Shown here: positions 33,495-44,500 of the stretch, in pieces
How positions within the stretch are numbered: position 1 is the stretch's first letter
Layout: each line of letters begins with the position of its first letter
From: Drosophila pseudoobscura
Taxonomy: Eukaryota > Arthropoda > Insecta > Diptera > Drosophilidae
Length of the DNA stretch: 64,000 nt
NCBI RefSeq assembly: GCF_009870125.1
Contig: NC_046681.1
Span: forward strand, 2,976,001-3,040,000
Direction: 5' to 3'
Translations under genes and position numbers: made by a program
Notes under the pieces: generated by a model
The model's input: the letters and a program-made list of their open reading frames with translations, nothing else
What the model was told of the DNA's origin: nothing
Database searches by the model: none

Positions 33495-35570
33495 ATGGAC
33501 TCCACAAGTAGCCATGACCAGAATAAAGTTACCTTGGGCCAAAGCGACGACGAGCAGTGGTCAATTGAAGATGACACTCTTTTCCGGGCTTGTGGATTGA
33601 TCAGCGTCAGTGCGGCGCCTTCCTGCAAGTCTGTGTTTATTACATGGAATGAATTGTATTTGCTAAATTTTCGTTTCAAGAAACCAAAAGGATCGAACAA
33701 GGTGAAAATGACTAGAGTACGAATTCCCCTGCCCACGAATAAAGGAAACCATCTACGCAGCATACACACCCTGAAATATAATACAATATTGCTAATGTCG
33801 GACGGCCAGATATATTGCTTTGGGTCGATCAAAGCCTTCCACTCTGTTAGCTGGCTGACTGGAGTGAGATGCTTCGCCCCAACAGATCAGGGCTTTAGCG
33901 TGATTCGCGAGAGTGAGCAGCGCCTGTTGCTAGAGACCTACCTGGATCTTCCTGGCTTGGAGACGGCTGAAAGTACTCTGCAGCACACCTTCGATATAAC
34001 CTATGATGAACAGAATATATTCCAGTGCGACTGGAAAAACGACTTATACACCTTGACTACACTGAAAGTCTCTGATGAGGCGGAACATTTCATGCAGCGC
34101 TTGTTTGGAGCCAACAACGTGGTCAAGCAGCAGTATGTACATATTTTCAGCATAGCTGGACATGTATTTGCCTTGGCTTCCGATACACAGGCTGAGGCAG
34201 GCTACCACATTGAACTTCTTTGTGTCTATGCTGCCTCTATTCACTTTATACGCATTCTGCCTCGCCAGAATCTCTGTTTGGTCATTCTGAGCAGCGGCAG
34301 CGTGGACATATGGTACGTGTCAAAACTATTGGGCATTAAGCAGCGCCAGATGCATCACACAGGCTCGGAATGGCTGGACTATGACCTTGATGCCACCAGT
34401 GATAACGGGGCCTTATATTACACCAATGGAGAGCAGTTAGTGCGGCTGAGAGTTAAATATAACGCCCAGCTAGACGAGTGCCTTGTTCAGAGCGCGGCCA
34501 AATCTGTGCCCGGCATACAGGCCTGCACTTGGGAAAACCACAGCGAGCAATTGGTTTGTCTCAGTGATAACAACATGTTCTACCGCATTGATTTTTGTGG
34601 AGGCGATGTGGAAGCGGCCAAGAAGACTACATCCTTGATGAGTGATTTTACGCCAGCAGCAATACAGCGACTGCGACAAAATACCCATGAGTTGGAGAAA
34701 TATAAAAGGCAGCCAGTCCTTTTGCAGTTGGCCATACAGAAGGAGTATCTAAAACAGCAACTGGTAGCGGTGGGCAGAAATAGGAAATGGATTCTTGGAG
34801 GCTGCAAGGCTTCATTAGAATTTCATCGGCAGATACCTCTTTGTCCAGATGCTGTTATGCTCGTGCAACCAGCTCAGGAGTTGGGTATTCATAGTTCTTG
34901 CGTTTATGCCATTTTCAAATTAAGTCTTGGCAGCTGTGAGCAACTGCTAATGCATAGCACCCACTGGCAGCTATTGGTGTATTATGACCATCAGGCCCAT
35001 GTTCATGTATTGCCAGCAGATCTTTTAAATAGAAGGTGTAATTTAATAGTTTCTTTGAGAAAGCTAAGAAACGAACGTCTGCCTGATTTTACACTGCAGT
35101 TGCTTGCTTTTATTGAATTGCATGGTCAATTGAGTGCTGTGCTTCTACCCATTTTTGTTGAAGAAAATCCGTCCACCTACAGCGCCCTTTTTGGCGGAAG
35201 TGTGAGTGTGTCGGACATAAACGTACGGTCCGATAATGAACTACCGATATTCAATAAAAAGAAGTGTCCAACGATTTGTCAAAAGATTCGAGTACCTAAT
35301 GATTTCACTCTGAAGCAAACGGCAAATCTGTTCAATGCCGCTGGTAATTTTAAGAAATCTCTCTTAGAACTATTTTTCATAGATATCAAGCTTTGCCTAC
35401 ATAGGAGTACAGAGGATAGGGACGAAATGAATGTACCTCTAACACTTCAATGTGACGATCCCTCTGCCATTTACTATTTCAAGCGCCATCTACTTTTAAA
35501 TATGGATCAATTGTATACTGAGAGAGATTATACAATATTAAATCAAGTTATGGTAATTTCTATACTTTAA
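33495..35570 (+). CDS. Large unrecognised protein, likely beta-propeller-like
   Basis: An open frame of 691 codons starts MDSTSSHDQNKVTLGQSDDE. The composition and repeated short beta-type segments (SVFITWNELYLLNF, NTILLMSDGQIYCFGS, HVFALASDTQAEAG, LCLVILSSGSVDIWYVSK, QLVCLSDNNMFYRIDF) suggest an N-terminal propeller of about 350 residues. A helical segment rich in L, K and Q follows (TPAAIQRLRQNTHELEKYKR). There is no catalytic motif or signal peptide. I do not recognise the family. A donor at 35552|GTAATT and an acceptor before 35632 would extend the gene, so the true C-terminus is uncertain. A neighbouring frame at 35633-35800 (VELILDCDWNRNILPLEIQF) looks more protein-like than the in-phase one. 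LINE DNA begins about 450 bp downstream and may have disrupted the end. Confidence 0.75.
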   Translation: MDSTSSHDQNKVTLGQSDDEQWSIEDDTLFRACGLISVSAAPSCKSVFITWNELYLLNFRFKKPKGSNKVKMTRVRIPLPTNKGNHLRSIHTLKYNTILLMSDGQIYCFGSIKAFHSVSWLTGVRCFAPTDQGFSVIRESEQRLLLETYLDLPGLETAESTLQHTFDITYDEQNIFQCDWKNDLYTLTTLKVSDEAEHFMQRLFGANNVVKQQYVHIFSIAGHVFALASDTQAEAGYHIELLCVYAASIHFIRILPRQNLCLVILSSGSVDIWYVSKLLGIKQRQMHHTGSEWLDYDLDATSDNGALYYTNGEQLVRLRVKYNAQLDECLVQSAAKSVPGIQACTWENHSEQLVCLSDNNMFYRIDFCGGDVEAAKKTTSLMSDFTPAAIQRLRQNTHELEKYKRQPVLLQLAIQKEYLKQQLVAVGRNRKWILGGCKASLEFHRQIPLCPDAVMLVQPAQELGIHSSCVYAIFKLSLGSCEQLLMHSTHWQLLVYYDHQAHVHVLPADLLNRRCNLIVSLRKLRNERLPDFTLQLLAFIELHGQLSAVLLPIFVEENPSTYSALFGGSVSVSDINVRSDNELPIFNKKKCPTICQKIRVPNDFTLKQTANLFNAAGNFKKSLLELFFIDIKLCLHRSTEDRDEMNVPLTLQCDDPSAIYYFKRHLLLNMDQLYTERDYTILNQVMVISIL

Positions 35571-36054
35571 TTTCAATATATTTCTTATATTCACTTTAAT
35601 ACACTTTGGCTAATATTTAAACATTCAACAGAAATTTCAATGTGAAACTGAACGTTTATATGGTACGCAAGGCGGAGATGGGTCGGACTGTGGAACTAAT
35701 ATTGGATTGCGATTGGAATCGCAATATACTGCCATTAGAAATACAATTTTTTAACCATTTGAAAAGAGCATGTTTAATAAAAAAAATAATTATAATATAA
35801 ATCACACTAAAAATGTACATTTAAGGCACAAATATTTCCAGCACAATCTAAAGAAATGGTGAATTTGAATTTTCATTAAATGTTTTCAAGTGTCGGGGAG
35901 TGTATATGCGAATATTATGGCATATTTTTTTTAATTGACAAAAAAAATTAGCCCGATATTTTAAATTTTAAAATAACACTCCACGAATATTATAAAACTT
36001 GCGCAGTCATTCAGTCAGGGTCATGCTGTTGGTTTTAATTTTGTTTTTGTCAGC
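35571..36054. other. AT-rich 3' flank of the unrecognised gene
   Basis: It may hold one further coding exon (35632 to about 35800), discussed with the gene. A pyrimidine-rich acceptor-like sequence (TTTTGTTTTTGTCAG) ends at 36053 just before LINE sequence starts. Confidence 0.4.
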
Positions 36055-37030
36055 AGAGTTTAACGCATGGCAGAGCTATGCATAACTGGCGGGCCACGCA
36101 CTACCCCAAGCGAAGCCCTGGATACCATGTTGGACCTCCTTTCCGTAAAACTCATGGGAAAGAAGGTTGCAACACTCCGCCTCAGAATGAGGGAAGCCAT
36201 ACTATGGAAAGCGTTTTGGTCACTCGGGAATCCTGACAAGACTACCGTAATTACCAGAGAGGACAGATTACTATACCCCTAGGGACCACCTCTCGTCGCC
36301 TTTCCAGGTATCAATCCTCCCACCTAGGGAGGACTGGGACACTGATGGCTCAAAGTTAGACGGCCGCGTGGGTGGTGGAGTCTACTAACGAGCTACTAAC
36401 ATCAGTCATTGCTTCAGGCTTCCGGATCGCTGTAGTGTGTTCCAAGCGGAGGTTGAGCCAATCAAAGAGGCCATCGCCTCCAAACTAGCCCTAGATACTC
36501 ACGTGGTGAGCAGATCTGCCGCAGATCTCTGCACGAGATCGCAGAGTAGCTAGATATCTTCCTTACAGGAGTCCCCGGACATAGGGACATCGAGGGGAAT
36601 GATGCCGCCGACGAGCTAGCCAGGCAGGGAACTACAATTCTTCTCTTATCAGAGAGGGTGTAGGTAGCGGTGCCTGAAGCTACGTGTAGGCTTCTTACGC
36701 ACGAAATATTCGAGCAAAAGGCAAAGGGGAGATGGCAGCAAACCATCTCCTGTAAAGTCTCTAGATCGATATGGCCTTATCGATCGAAAAAGAGCTTGGC
36801 GGAGACATTTCGGACCTTTCCGAAATCAAACCTGGGACCTTGTCTAAGTTCATCCAAGCCTCCGGATGGGACTGCCCTAAATTTGCAACAGTTTGTTCCC
36901 TACGGCTTTTAGGCATTCAGAAGGGGAACACGCCAATGCGACATCACAACGGACCTTTTTACAGGTCCAAGTGAGCTGGGGGGGGTTTTATCGCTCCCCC
37001 CAGGCTACCGCCTAAACCTAACCTAGCCTA
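36055..37030 (+). mobile_element. 5'-truncated LOA-like LINE fragment (RNase H end)
   Basis: Segments resemble the C-terminal part of LOA/R1-type LINE pol: CITGGPRTTPSEALDTML, then an RNase H with WDTDGSKLDGRVGGGVY and VPGHRDIEGNDAADELARQG. Stops and frame changes occur (frames used near 36067-36282, 36340-36660 and 36670-37000), so it is decayed. The 3' end is CCGCCTAAACCTAACCTAGCC, without a long poly(A). Confidence 0.75.
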
Positions 37031-37191
37031 AGTAAAGAGATGGATCTTCAAGAAGAATTTCCAAAGAGTATAATGCTTCGCGATTATCTTTTGAAATACA
37101 TGCGGGGTTACTAGCAGCGACTAAATGTCGCTAGGATTTTTGAGTAGCATTTTAGTGATCGGTTCGAAATTCTTTAATTTATAAGCAATGG
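37031..37191. other. Spacer between two LINE fragments, possible exon remnant
   Basis: On the plus strand, ATG at 37040 opens a 24-codon frame with protein-like composition (MDLQEEFPKSIMLRDYLLKY) that ends in TAG. It might be a displaced terminal exon of the gene at 33.5 kb or part of a LINE 3' region; I cannot tell which. Confidence 0.25.
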
Positions 37192-38452
37192 TTAGGTTAG
37201 GTTAGGTTGAGGCGGCTGCCGGGCTCGCCCGGAGCCCGTCACACTTAGGCCGGCTTCGGCCCGTTGTGATACCGCATAGGATCATTCCTTCCTGCGTTGT
37301 GAGACTTCCTGTCAGCAATTATCCCATCCAGATGCTCTCACAAAGTTCGCTATCCTTCTGGGACATAGTTTGGACATCTCTGAGATGTCGTGTAGAAAGG
37401 CTGAGCCCAGGTGCTGTAGCCTTCTTCTGCTGAGAGCTGGGCAGGAGCAGAACAGATGTTCCACTGTCTCCTCCTCTTCCTCGTCTCTACAGCTGCGACA
37501 AAAATCGTTAAATGGGGCCCCCAGCCTGTTAGCGTGGGTGCCTATTAGCAAAGACTATACAATACCAAGATGTTGCATGAGCGACCAAAAAGCTGTTCTA
37601 TGGCGGGTCCTAACATTAGAACCCAAAAGGCCCGAGGGAGCGCGCGGGGTTTCAATTCCCTTTTCGCCTGTACTTCGTCTCTACCGCGACCCCGCTGCCC
37701 ATCGGTTTCGTCTGTTCGGCAATTCTGGACTGTCGAGCCTCAGCACCGTCGAATCGGTGGTCGCGGATCGCCGATGTCTTTGGAGCGGCACAGTGGGAAA
37801 ATTCGATTGGAAAATTCTCTATTAGAATTTATCTAAAGCACTCATACAATTTTTTTACTATTTCGGCTGAGTCCCCACTGTGCCGCGCCAAAGACATCAG
37901 CGACCACGCTGCCCTACGGTTTCGGCACGCAGACGATTCATATTTTGTTTTTGTATTCTTTCTCTGGAGACACACCGACTCGACGCTGACCGAGGCATTG
38001 ACGAAGCCGAGTAGCATTTCGGAGGCTAAGGAAGCGTAAAAGAGAATTGAAGTAATAGCCCCGCGCGCCCGTACCATGAAGCCTCAAACGAAAATTGAAA
38101 AAGAATTTGTTCCTCATGCAACATCTTGGTATTGTATAGTCTTTGCTATTAGCCAGTGTCCCGTGAGGGAACGTATGACTACGCTGCACCTTTTCCTGCT
38201 TAACTTGAGGAGCTCGGAGGTGCGCTTCATGTCCATGGTCGGCCATGTTTGCCAAGTTGTGCGATATCGTGGCACTATTTACCACATCTCGTTTGTTAGT
38301 CGCTTGTATTGCTCTTTTATAATGAGCTTACAGGTGGCCATTGTCTTGGAGAAGGGGGATTGTAGTGCCAGATCTAGCCAGCACGTCCGCTATACCCTTG
38401 ATGTCCCGGTGGCCCGGGATCCAGATCAGGCTAATAGCAAATTGCTATAGCT
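37192..38452 (-). mobile_element. LOA-like LINE fragment split by a fold-back element
   Basis: Minus strand. From the right, 38452-38153 encodes WIPGHRDIKGIADVLARSGT and SELLKLSRKRCSVVIRSLTG. After the 597-bp insertion the frame resumes at 37541 with THANRLGAPFNDFCRSCRDE, then TVEHLFCSCPALSRRRL, the C-terminal zinc-knuckle-like CCHC typical of LOA/R1 LINEs. The 3' end is GGTTAGGTTAGG-type (37192-37205 as read on the plus strand). It is truncated at the 5' side and carries stops in the RNase H part. Confidence 0.75.
37549..38145. mobile_element. Fold-back/long-TIR DNA element with 7-bp target duplication
   Basis: The termini are CAAAGACTATAC (37549-37560) and its reverse complement (38134-38145). 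Each arm is about 240-270 bp: for example GATGTCTTTGGAGCGGCACA at 37773 pairs with the complement of the region near 37880-37905. The central spacer is about 75 bp and AT-rich. CTATTAG flanks both ends (37542-37548 and 38146-38152), and removing the element restores the LINE reading across the site. There is no coding capacity. The 7-8 bp duplication suggests a hAT-like or Foldback-type transposase in trans (inference). Confidence 0.85.
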
Positions 38453-38592
38453 ATAGAACCTATAAGAGCCAGAGCAACCAAATTTGGCATCCACAAATCT
38501 CAGAGACTATTAACGCTAGAGTAACCAAATTAAGTATCCGCACTTCTGTTAGATCTCACTATAAAACGTATATCTCAGAATTTTGCCCCACC
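38453..38592. mobile_element. mini-me/DINE-type internal fragment
   Basis: About 140 bp is nearly identical to the internal module at about 12,395-12,636 of the long mini-me copy (AACCTATAAGAGCCAGAGC, TAACCAAATTAAGTATCCGC, ATCTCACTATAAAACG). It lacks both ends. Confidence 0.75.
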
Positions 38593-38872
38593 CGCAGAGT
38601 TAATGATGTCGGGCGAGAAAGCATTCGATTCGGAGTTCTTGGCGTTCAATTGTGTCCGACGAGGTCGCACGACAGTGCTCCTGGCGGGGCACAGAGGCAA
38701 AAAAGTGCATTAGGGGCTGGCGGGTTACTCTAGCCATCCGTAGTAAGTATTATTTTCAAATTAATATATATATTGTAATATAATAAACATGATTATTTTT
38801 TTACAGCGGGATTTAATGAAAGATTTTCATTAGAGGACGCCGATTTCGACCGAATCACACAAAAATTCTTCC
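38593..38872 (+). pseudogene. Third DUF4806-type copy, C-terminal exons, broken
   Basis: Plus strand. Coding similarity to the intact gene at 594-1532 runs GEKAFD, then after a one-base frame change IRSSWRSIVSDEVARQCSW, RGTEAKKC and IRGWRVTLAIR. It is followed by a GT-AG intron (about 38741-38806) at the same position as in the intact gene, and by the last exon FNERFSLEDADFDRITQKFF. The start and final 20 codons are missing; the array repeats begin directly after the last codon. Confidence 0.7.
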
Positions 38873-39010
38873 AGCTCGCAAACGATATTGCAAAAGTCTC
38901 GCAAAATATATCATAAAGTGCTCACAAACGATATTGCAAAAGTCTCGCAAAAGATATCATAAAAGGCTCGCAAATGATATCATAAACAGCTCGCAAAAGT
39001 CTCGCAAAGA
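38873..39010. repeat. GCTCGCAAA-type array downstream of the third DUF4806 copy
   Basis: At least six units of the type CTCGCAAA(C/A)GATAT(T/C) are followed alternately by GCAAAAG or ATAAAG. It matches the arrays at 225-480 and 2236-2280 and has the same position relative to the gene (just downstream). Confidence 0.75.
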
Positions 39011-39801
39011 TGTTCTCTCTGCGCTCTCTCATGATGACGCGTCAGCCCCCGAACGCCAGAGCCGAAGTCTCTGGGGTATTCAAACTGGTAACCCATCGTG
39101 TGACGCTTTCTAGTATGACCTCAACTATATACTGTATGGTTAGTGGTGTGGCTTAGGAATATCCCAGATGGATATAACTGGGAAATTTTCGGAACTGCAA
39201 AACCTTGTAACCTTGTGGTTCAACAGTAAAATACATATGTACATATATGTATTCTTGCACCAACTAATATGTTGCTGCATATAAATAATGATGACTATAA
39301 CTTTGACGAGGATGAGATGCTTGACTAAGTATCTGCCCAAAAATAAAAAAAACAAAAGCCAGTCATAATATTGTGTGGACCGTAATGAAAATTAAAAACT
39401 TATTTAATTTTTATTTCTGAACACTACCAACAGATTATTTTAAAAATATGTTTGGACAAGCTTTTCCAGACTTTCATCATGTTCCTCCTTCTTCCTGTGA
39501 TGCTCCTTCTGCTCTTCTAGGCATTCTTTGCCGATCTCTGCTCGCCAAGTAGTGTCATCTTTTTTTGTGCGCTTTGCTGGTGAAAAATGTGCAGAAGCAG
39601 CAGGATCCGTCCAGGTCGACCTCCAGCCAGTTCGGTATATTACTCTTTATATTTTTGCGGTATATCTAAAAAATGAGATGGTATATTTTGGTATTTTTTC
39701 TAAAGTTCAGACCAAGTGGTCACACTGCTCCTTCCTTTTCTTTTTCACCTTCGTGTAAGACATCGTGTTTTCGGTGTTAAATTTTCATTGAAAAGTGAAA
39801 A
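39011..39801. other. Intergenic and RpL5 promoter/5'UTR
   Basis: The first part contains ACTGTATGGTTAGTGGTGT (39131-39149), shared with a palindrome at 60.17-60.26 kb, and a microsatellite-like TACATATGTA stretch. The last 150 bp holds the RpL5 promoter. Confidence 0.5.
39717..39747 (+). promoter_or_regulatory. Motif 1 and pyrimidine initiator of RpL5
   Basis: TGGTCACACT (39717-39726) is the M1BP-bound housekeeping element 'motif 1'. It is followed immediately by CTCCTTCCTTTTCTTTTTC, a TCT/TOP-type initiator, about 60 bp before the ATG. This combination is common at fly ribosomal protein genes. Confidence 0.6.
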
Positions 39802-41173
39802 ATGGTGAGCATTTTCCGTCCTATATCAGAATAAATGCCTAAATCAGTTTGTGTGCTATCTAAAAACCTTTAAACTTTTTGAAAGAGCTCGAAGATGCCG
39901 CAATAATCGTTAGATTGATTTTCGTGTCGAGACTAACTTGATTTTTCTGTGTTTCTGTTTGTTTCGCCTATTGCAGGGTTTCGTTAAGGTAGTCAAGAAC
40001 AAGCAGTACTTCAAGCGCTACCAGGTTAAATTCCGCAGGCGTCGTGAGGGTAAGACCGATTACTATGCCAGGAAGCGCTTGACGTTCCAGGATAAGAACA
40101 AGTACAACACGCCCAAGTACCGTTTGATTGTACGTCTCTCCAACAAGGACATCACTGTCCAGATCGCATATGCTCGCATTGAGGGTGACCGCGTTGTGTG
40201 TGCCGCCTACTCGCACGAGTTGCCGAAGTATGGCATTAAGGTGAGTGGAATAGCGAAATTTGATTCAAGATCAAAGTCGGGTGAATAATCATATGTTTTA
40301 TTTTGTTATTATTTTAGGTCGGTTTGACTAACTATGCCGCTGCATACTGCACTGGCCTTCTGGTTGCCCGTCGTGTGCTGAACAAGTTGGGCCTGGACTC
40401 TCTGTATGCCGGCTGCACTGAAGTGACGGGAGAGGAGTTCAACGTGGAACCAGTCGACGATGGGCCTGGTGCTTTCCGTTGCTTCTTGGATGTCGGCTTG
40501 GCGCGCACCACAACCGGAGCTCGTGTGTTCGGTGCCATGAAGGGCGCTGTTGATGGTGGACTGAACATTCCACACTCTGTGAAGCGTTTCCCCGGCTACT
40601 CTGCAGAGACCAAGAGCTTCAATGCTGATGTGCATCGCGCTCACATATTCGGTCAGCATGTTGCCGACTACATGCGCACTCTGGAGGAGGAAGACGAGGA
40701 GAGCTTCAAGCGCCAGTTCAGCCGTTACATCAAACTGGGCATCCGTGCTGATGATGTAAGTAAAAAGATACTTCTAGGTCTACGTCCATTTTCAAAATTA
40801 CTGCTGCGTTCTGTCACCCACAACGCTGGCTGTGCCAAAAGTGGACCACAGGAAAACCCAGTGACCTGTGTTCGAAGTTAAATCCCTTCAATGGATCGCA
40901 CTTCCTGTTATGGTTGCACATTTCACTCCGATAGAAGGATTTTTGATTTTCTTTGCTAATTATGTGTATTTCTTGCAGCTTGAGGATATCTATAAAAAAG
41001 CCCACCAGGCCATTCGTAACGACCCTACCCACAAGGTCGCCGCCAAAAAGACATCTGGCGTTACGAAGAAGAGGTGGAATGCTAAGAAACTCACAAACGA
41101 GCAGCGCAAGACTAAGATTGCCGCCCACAAGGCCGCCTATGTGGCCAAGCTTCAGTCCGAGACTGAGGCCTAG
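39802..41173 (+). CDS. RpL5: 60S ribosomal protein L5 (uL18)
   Basis: The exons are 39802-39804 (ATG alone), 39977-40240, 40318-40755 and 40979-41173 (299 aa, the family length in flies). It contains [60 protein letters not shown] and the basic C-terminus. It binds 5S rRNA with uL5 and carries it into the large subunit (known). A first coding exon consisting only of the start codon is common among ribosomal protein genes. The gene runs tail-to-tail with Vps41. Confidence 0.97.
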
Positions 41174-41526
41174 GTGCGCTTATCACCTGTTGCAGTTCGT
41201 ATTGGTGTGAAAAAGAAATAAAAATTGTAGTGAGAAACAATTGCCAATGTGTCTGTGTCACGTTAAATGCCGCAAGTTGTTTCTATTACGGAAAACGGCA
41301 GGAAGTTGTTTTTATTTGTTCGGGGATTCGATAACGAATTAATACGTTTTACAAATGGCTTTTTCCATTCGAAAGTAAAGTAGAATCGGTGTCAAATTCA
41401 ATATTTATTTTAAATAAAAGGAATAAATAAACAATCACGCAAATCTTAAAGCTAACAGTTGAAAAATGCATCCTGAAGATTAGGAGAATGTATTTCTTAA
41501 TTAGGTAAAACACATCCACGTCCGGA

Positions 41527-44500
41527 CTACTCCTCCTCGCTTCGATCACTGTTCCCCATATTGCACTCGCCGCATTGCCCAATGGTGGTACTACCGGGAA
41601 TACACAACTGGTGGTAGATATGACCACATTTGAATGCAACAAGGCCATTGCGGTGGGACGTGCTTTTCATCAGAACTGGACGATGGCATTGAGGACAGTG
41701 GTGGTCGTAGGATACATGCTGAGCACGTCGCCGAAAGGCAACCACTTCTGAATGGCTGTCAAAATAGTCGTCCAGTTGAATCTCATGGGACGTGCAGAGC
41801 ACCTCCTTTTGGCTGTTGTAGTGCCAGAGCATTTTAATTACCGATTCACGCAGATTTGGTATGGTCTGTCCAAGTTTTATTTTACTAACTACTATCTCCG
41901 GATTCACATAGTCTAAAAGAGAAGAAACGAGTTGAGACGGTACATTTTGAGAAGAAAATTAGGTGTAATTGAATAACTAACCGACAATGCCGTCGAAGAC
42001 CTTCGTCACTATTTCGGGCTGCTTTATGGACTCATCAATAAGCACATTCCACAGATCATTGTCATTGTGCTCCTTGCAAAACTCAATAGCCATTTCAATG
42101 TCGCTTATCTGAAAAAGAAAATCCTCGATCAAACGTTGCATTTAAACTTTTGTAGTAGGTATACCGTACACTGTGAATGATGATATTAAGGGCTTCTACA
42201 GCTTCTACTCCGCCCATGCAGCCAAGCAAGTAGACCATTTCCGGGTAGAAACCTTCGCGCTTGCAAATGGCCAACGCATCCTGTATGACATATTCCTTGG
42301 AACGTCGCAGGAAGGGCAATAGTTTCGACCGATCGTATTTTGCATACAACTCGACTAATTTTCGTTGAAATACATTGCTGCTGTTGATCTTATGAAGTTC
42401 GTCCAAGAACTAAAAAAAGGTCAAGAGTGGTTATTCTGCTGTTTTGAGGTTTATATATGTATATATATATATATATATAGAATGTATACCCAGTATAGGT
42501 ACTCCTGATTCTGTTCCAGCTGATGCACGACGACTTCAGGCTTTATTTTTTTTTTGTCCAGTAATATCTTGAAGGCTCTATCGCGATCCAAGTGAATGAG
42601 TGGAATGATTAATTTAGAAATTACATCGTAGAGCTCATAGCGACGTATTAATTCAAAAACATCCTTGTTCTGTAATCTTCAAACCAAAATATTGACTGGG
42701 TATCCGTTAATAATCGAAGTACTTACTTTAAATACATCCGCAAGGCGCTCTCGAAGTCCCCTTGATACGAGTAGAGGAGGGCAAGCGATTCTAGCAATTC
42801 GTTCGCATTCTGTTTGCGAAAGTTGTCATGTATGGCATTTATCACCGCCAACCCGTCGTAGAGCTGCGGCGGCCATTCCTTGATCAGGTTAAGAAACCCC
42901 TTGGCGTCAAACTTCAGAAACTCGTACAAAACCATTTCATAGACATGGGGATCCAATTTGCAGTCCTCGGAGGTCGGCAAGTAGGCACTAACAGAGCGCA
43001 ATTGTTGACATTTGACAAACTTGAAGACCTCCTCTTCCCAAAGCGCTTTATTGTTGCCTAGCATTCGCAGGCAAAGTTTGGCAGCATCTTCGTATTGTTT
43101 GAGCGTCAGCAAGTGGTTTATATACAACCTGTGAAATCAGATATTCCGGTTGGAAGTTAAGTTAAAAGAAATATAGCTTTCTGAGCAGTTATTTTCGTTT
43201 CGGTTATTAATGCTCAAATTTGCGTTTCATCGATTACATATTACTATCGATATTTTGTTAGGTTACTTTGTTTGCTATTGTTTAACAATAAATTCAAGTA
43301 ATATATATTTCAGCTATGTTAAGCAAATTATTGTGCTAAGATATATATAGAAATATTAGGACGCACCTGGCAACTGAAAGAATTGGCAAGCTGCCGCCAT
43401 GTGTCGATATCAGGTCGATAGCCTCCTCGAATTTACTGTTGGAATGTAATATGTAATTAAAGCGTGCAGAAAGTAAATAGAATCAACGAACAGCACAGGC
43501 CTTAAGAAATATATTTATTAGCTGTACTGTCCTCGTCGTGATCCACGAAAAACGTAAAACGACGAGTGTCCACCAAAAATATGCGGCGCCTAAACAATCT
43601 TGTCACCCTTTTCACCGCCATAACTGCCTTCTTTTTTGGCAGTTTTATTACAAAAATACTGAGTTCAGTGGACAAATGCCCGTCCCACCGGAGTGGAGTG
43701 CCTAAATTGGAGCCGCACCCGGATCTGTTTCTCATAGTGCTAGTGCTGAGCGGCCCCCGCAATGTGGAGCAGCGGAATGGCATTCGAGAGACCTGGCTTC
43801 GATTGGTGCAGCCTCTGCAGCAGCCATACTATCCCGAAGATCATATCTATTTACCTACCTATGGCCCCAATGGGCACTTGCAAATGGAATTGGTTGCTCA
43901 ACAAGCAGTCCGCTTAAGGAAATTTATAAGCTGGCAGGAGAGCCTATCTAGCAAGGGATCACAAAGAACCCAGCGGAAGATTAAAGTAAAGCACCTCTTC
44001 GCGATCGGCACTGAGCAGATACCCAGCGGTCTGAAGTCTGAGTTGATAAGTGAGCAGGTGCAACACAAAGATCTCCTACTGCTCCCACGGCTGGCAGACA
44101 CTTACGGCAATCTCACAGAGAAATTGCTGCAGGCCCTGGATGCAGTGACGCATCACTTCAATTTCTCCTATCTGCTCAAAGTAGACGACGATACGTACGT
44201 TAAATTGGACCATTTGCTCAATGAGCTGATTTCCTACGATCGCAAGATGCTGCGCAAGACACCAGAATACGGGCACGAGCCCCTGCCGCAGCTCTATTGG
44301 GGATACTTCAACGGGCGCGCAGTAGTCAAGAGAAAAGGTCCCTGGAAGGAGACTAATTATTATCTGAGCAAAAGCTATTTACCCTATGCTCTGGGTGGTG
44401 GATATGTGCTCTCCCGAAAGCTCTGCGAGCATGTCGTTAATAATTCTCAGCTGCTCTCCACGTACGTTTCGGAAGATGTGTCGGTTGGCACCTGGCTATC

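Noticed and set aside
40756-40978. Possible snoRNA in the third RpL5 intron
   Set aside because: Ribosomal protein introns often host snoRNAs and this intron is long (223 bp), but I could not find a convincing H/ACA hinge plus ACA box, nor C/D boxes.
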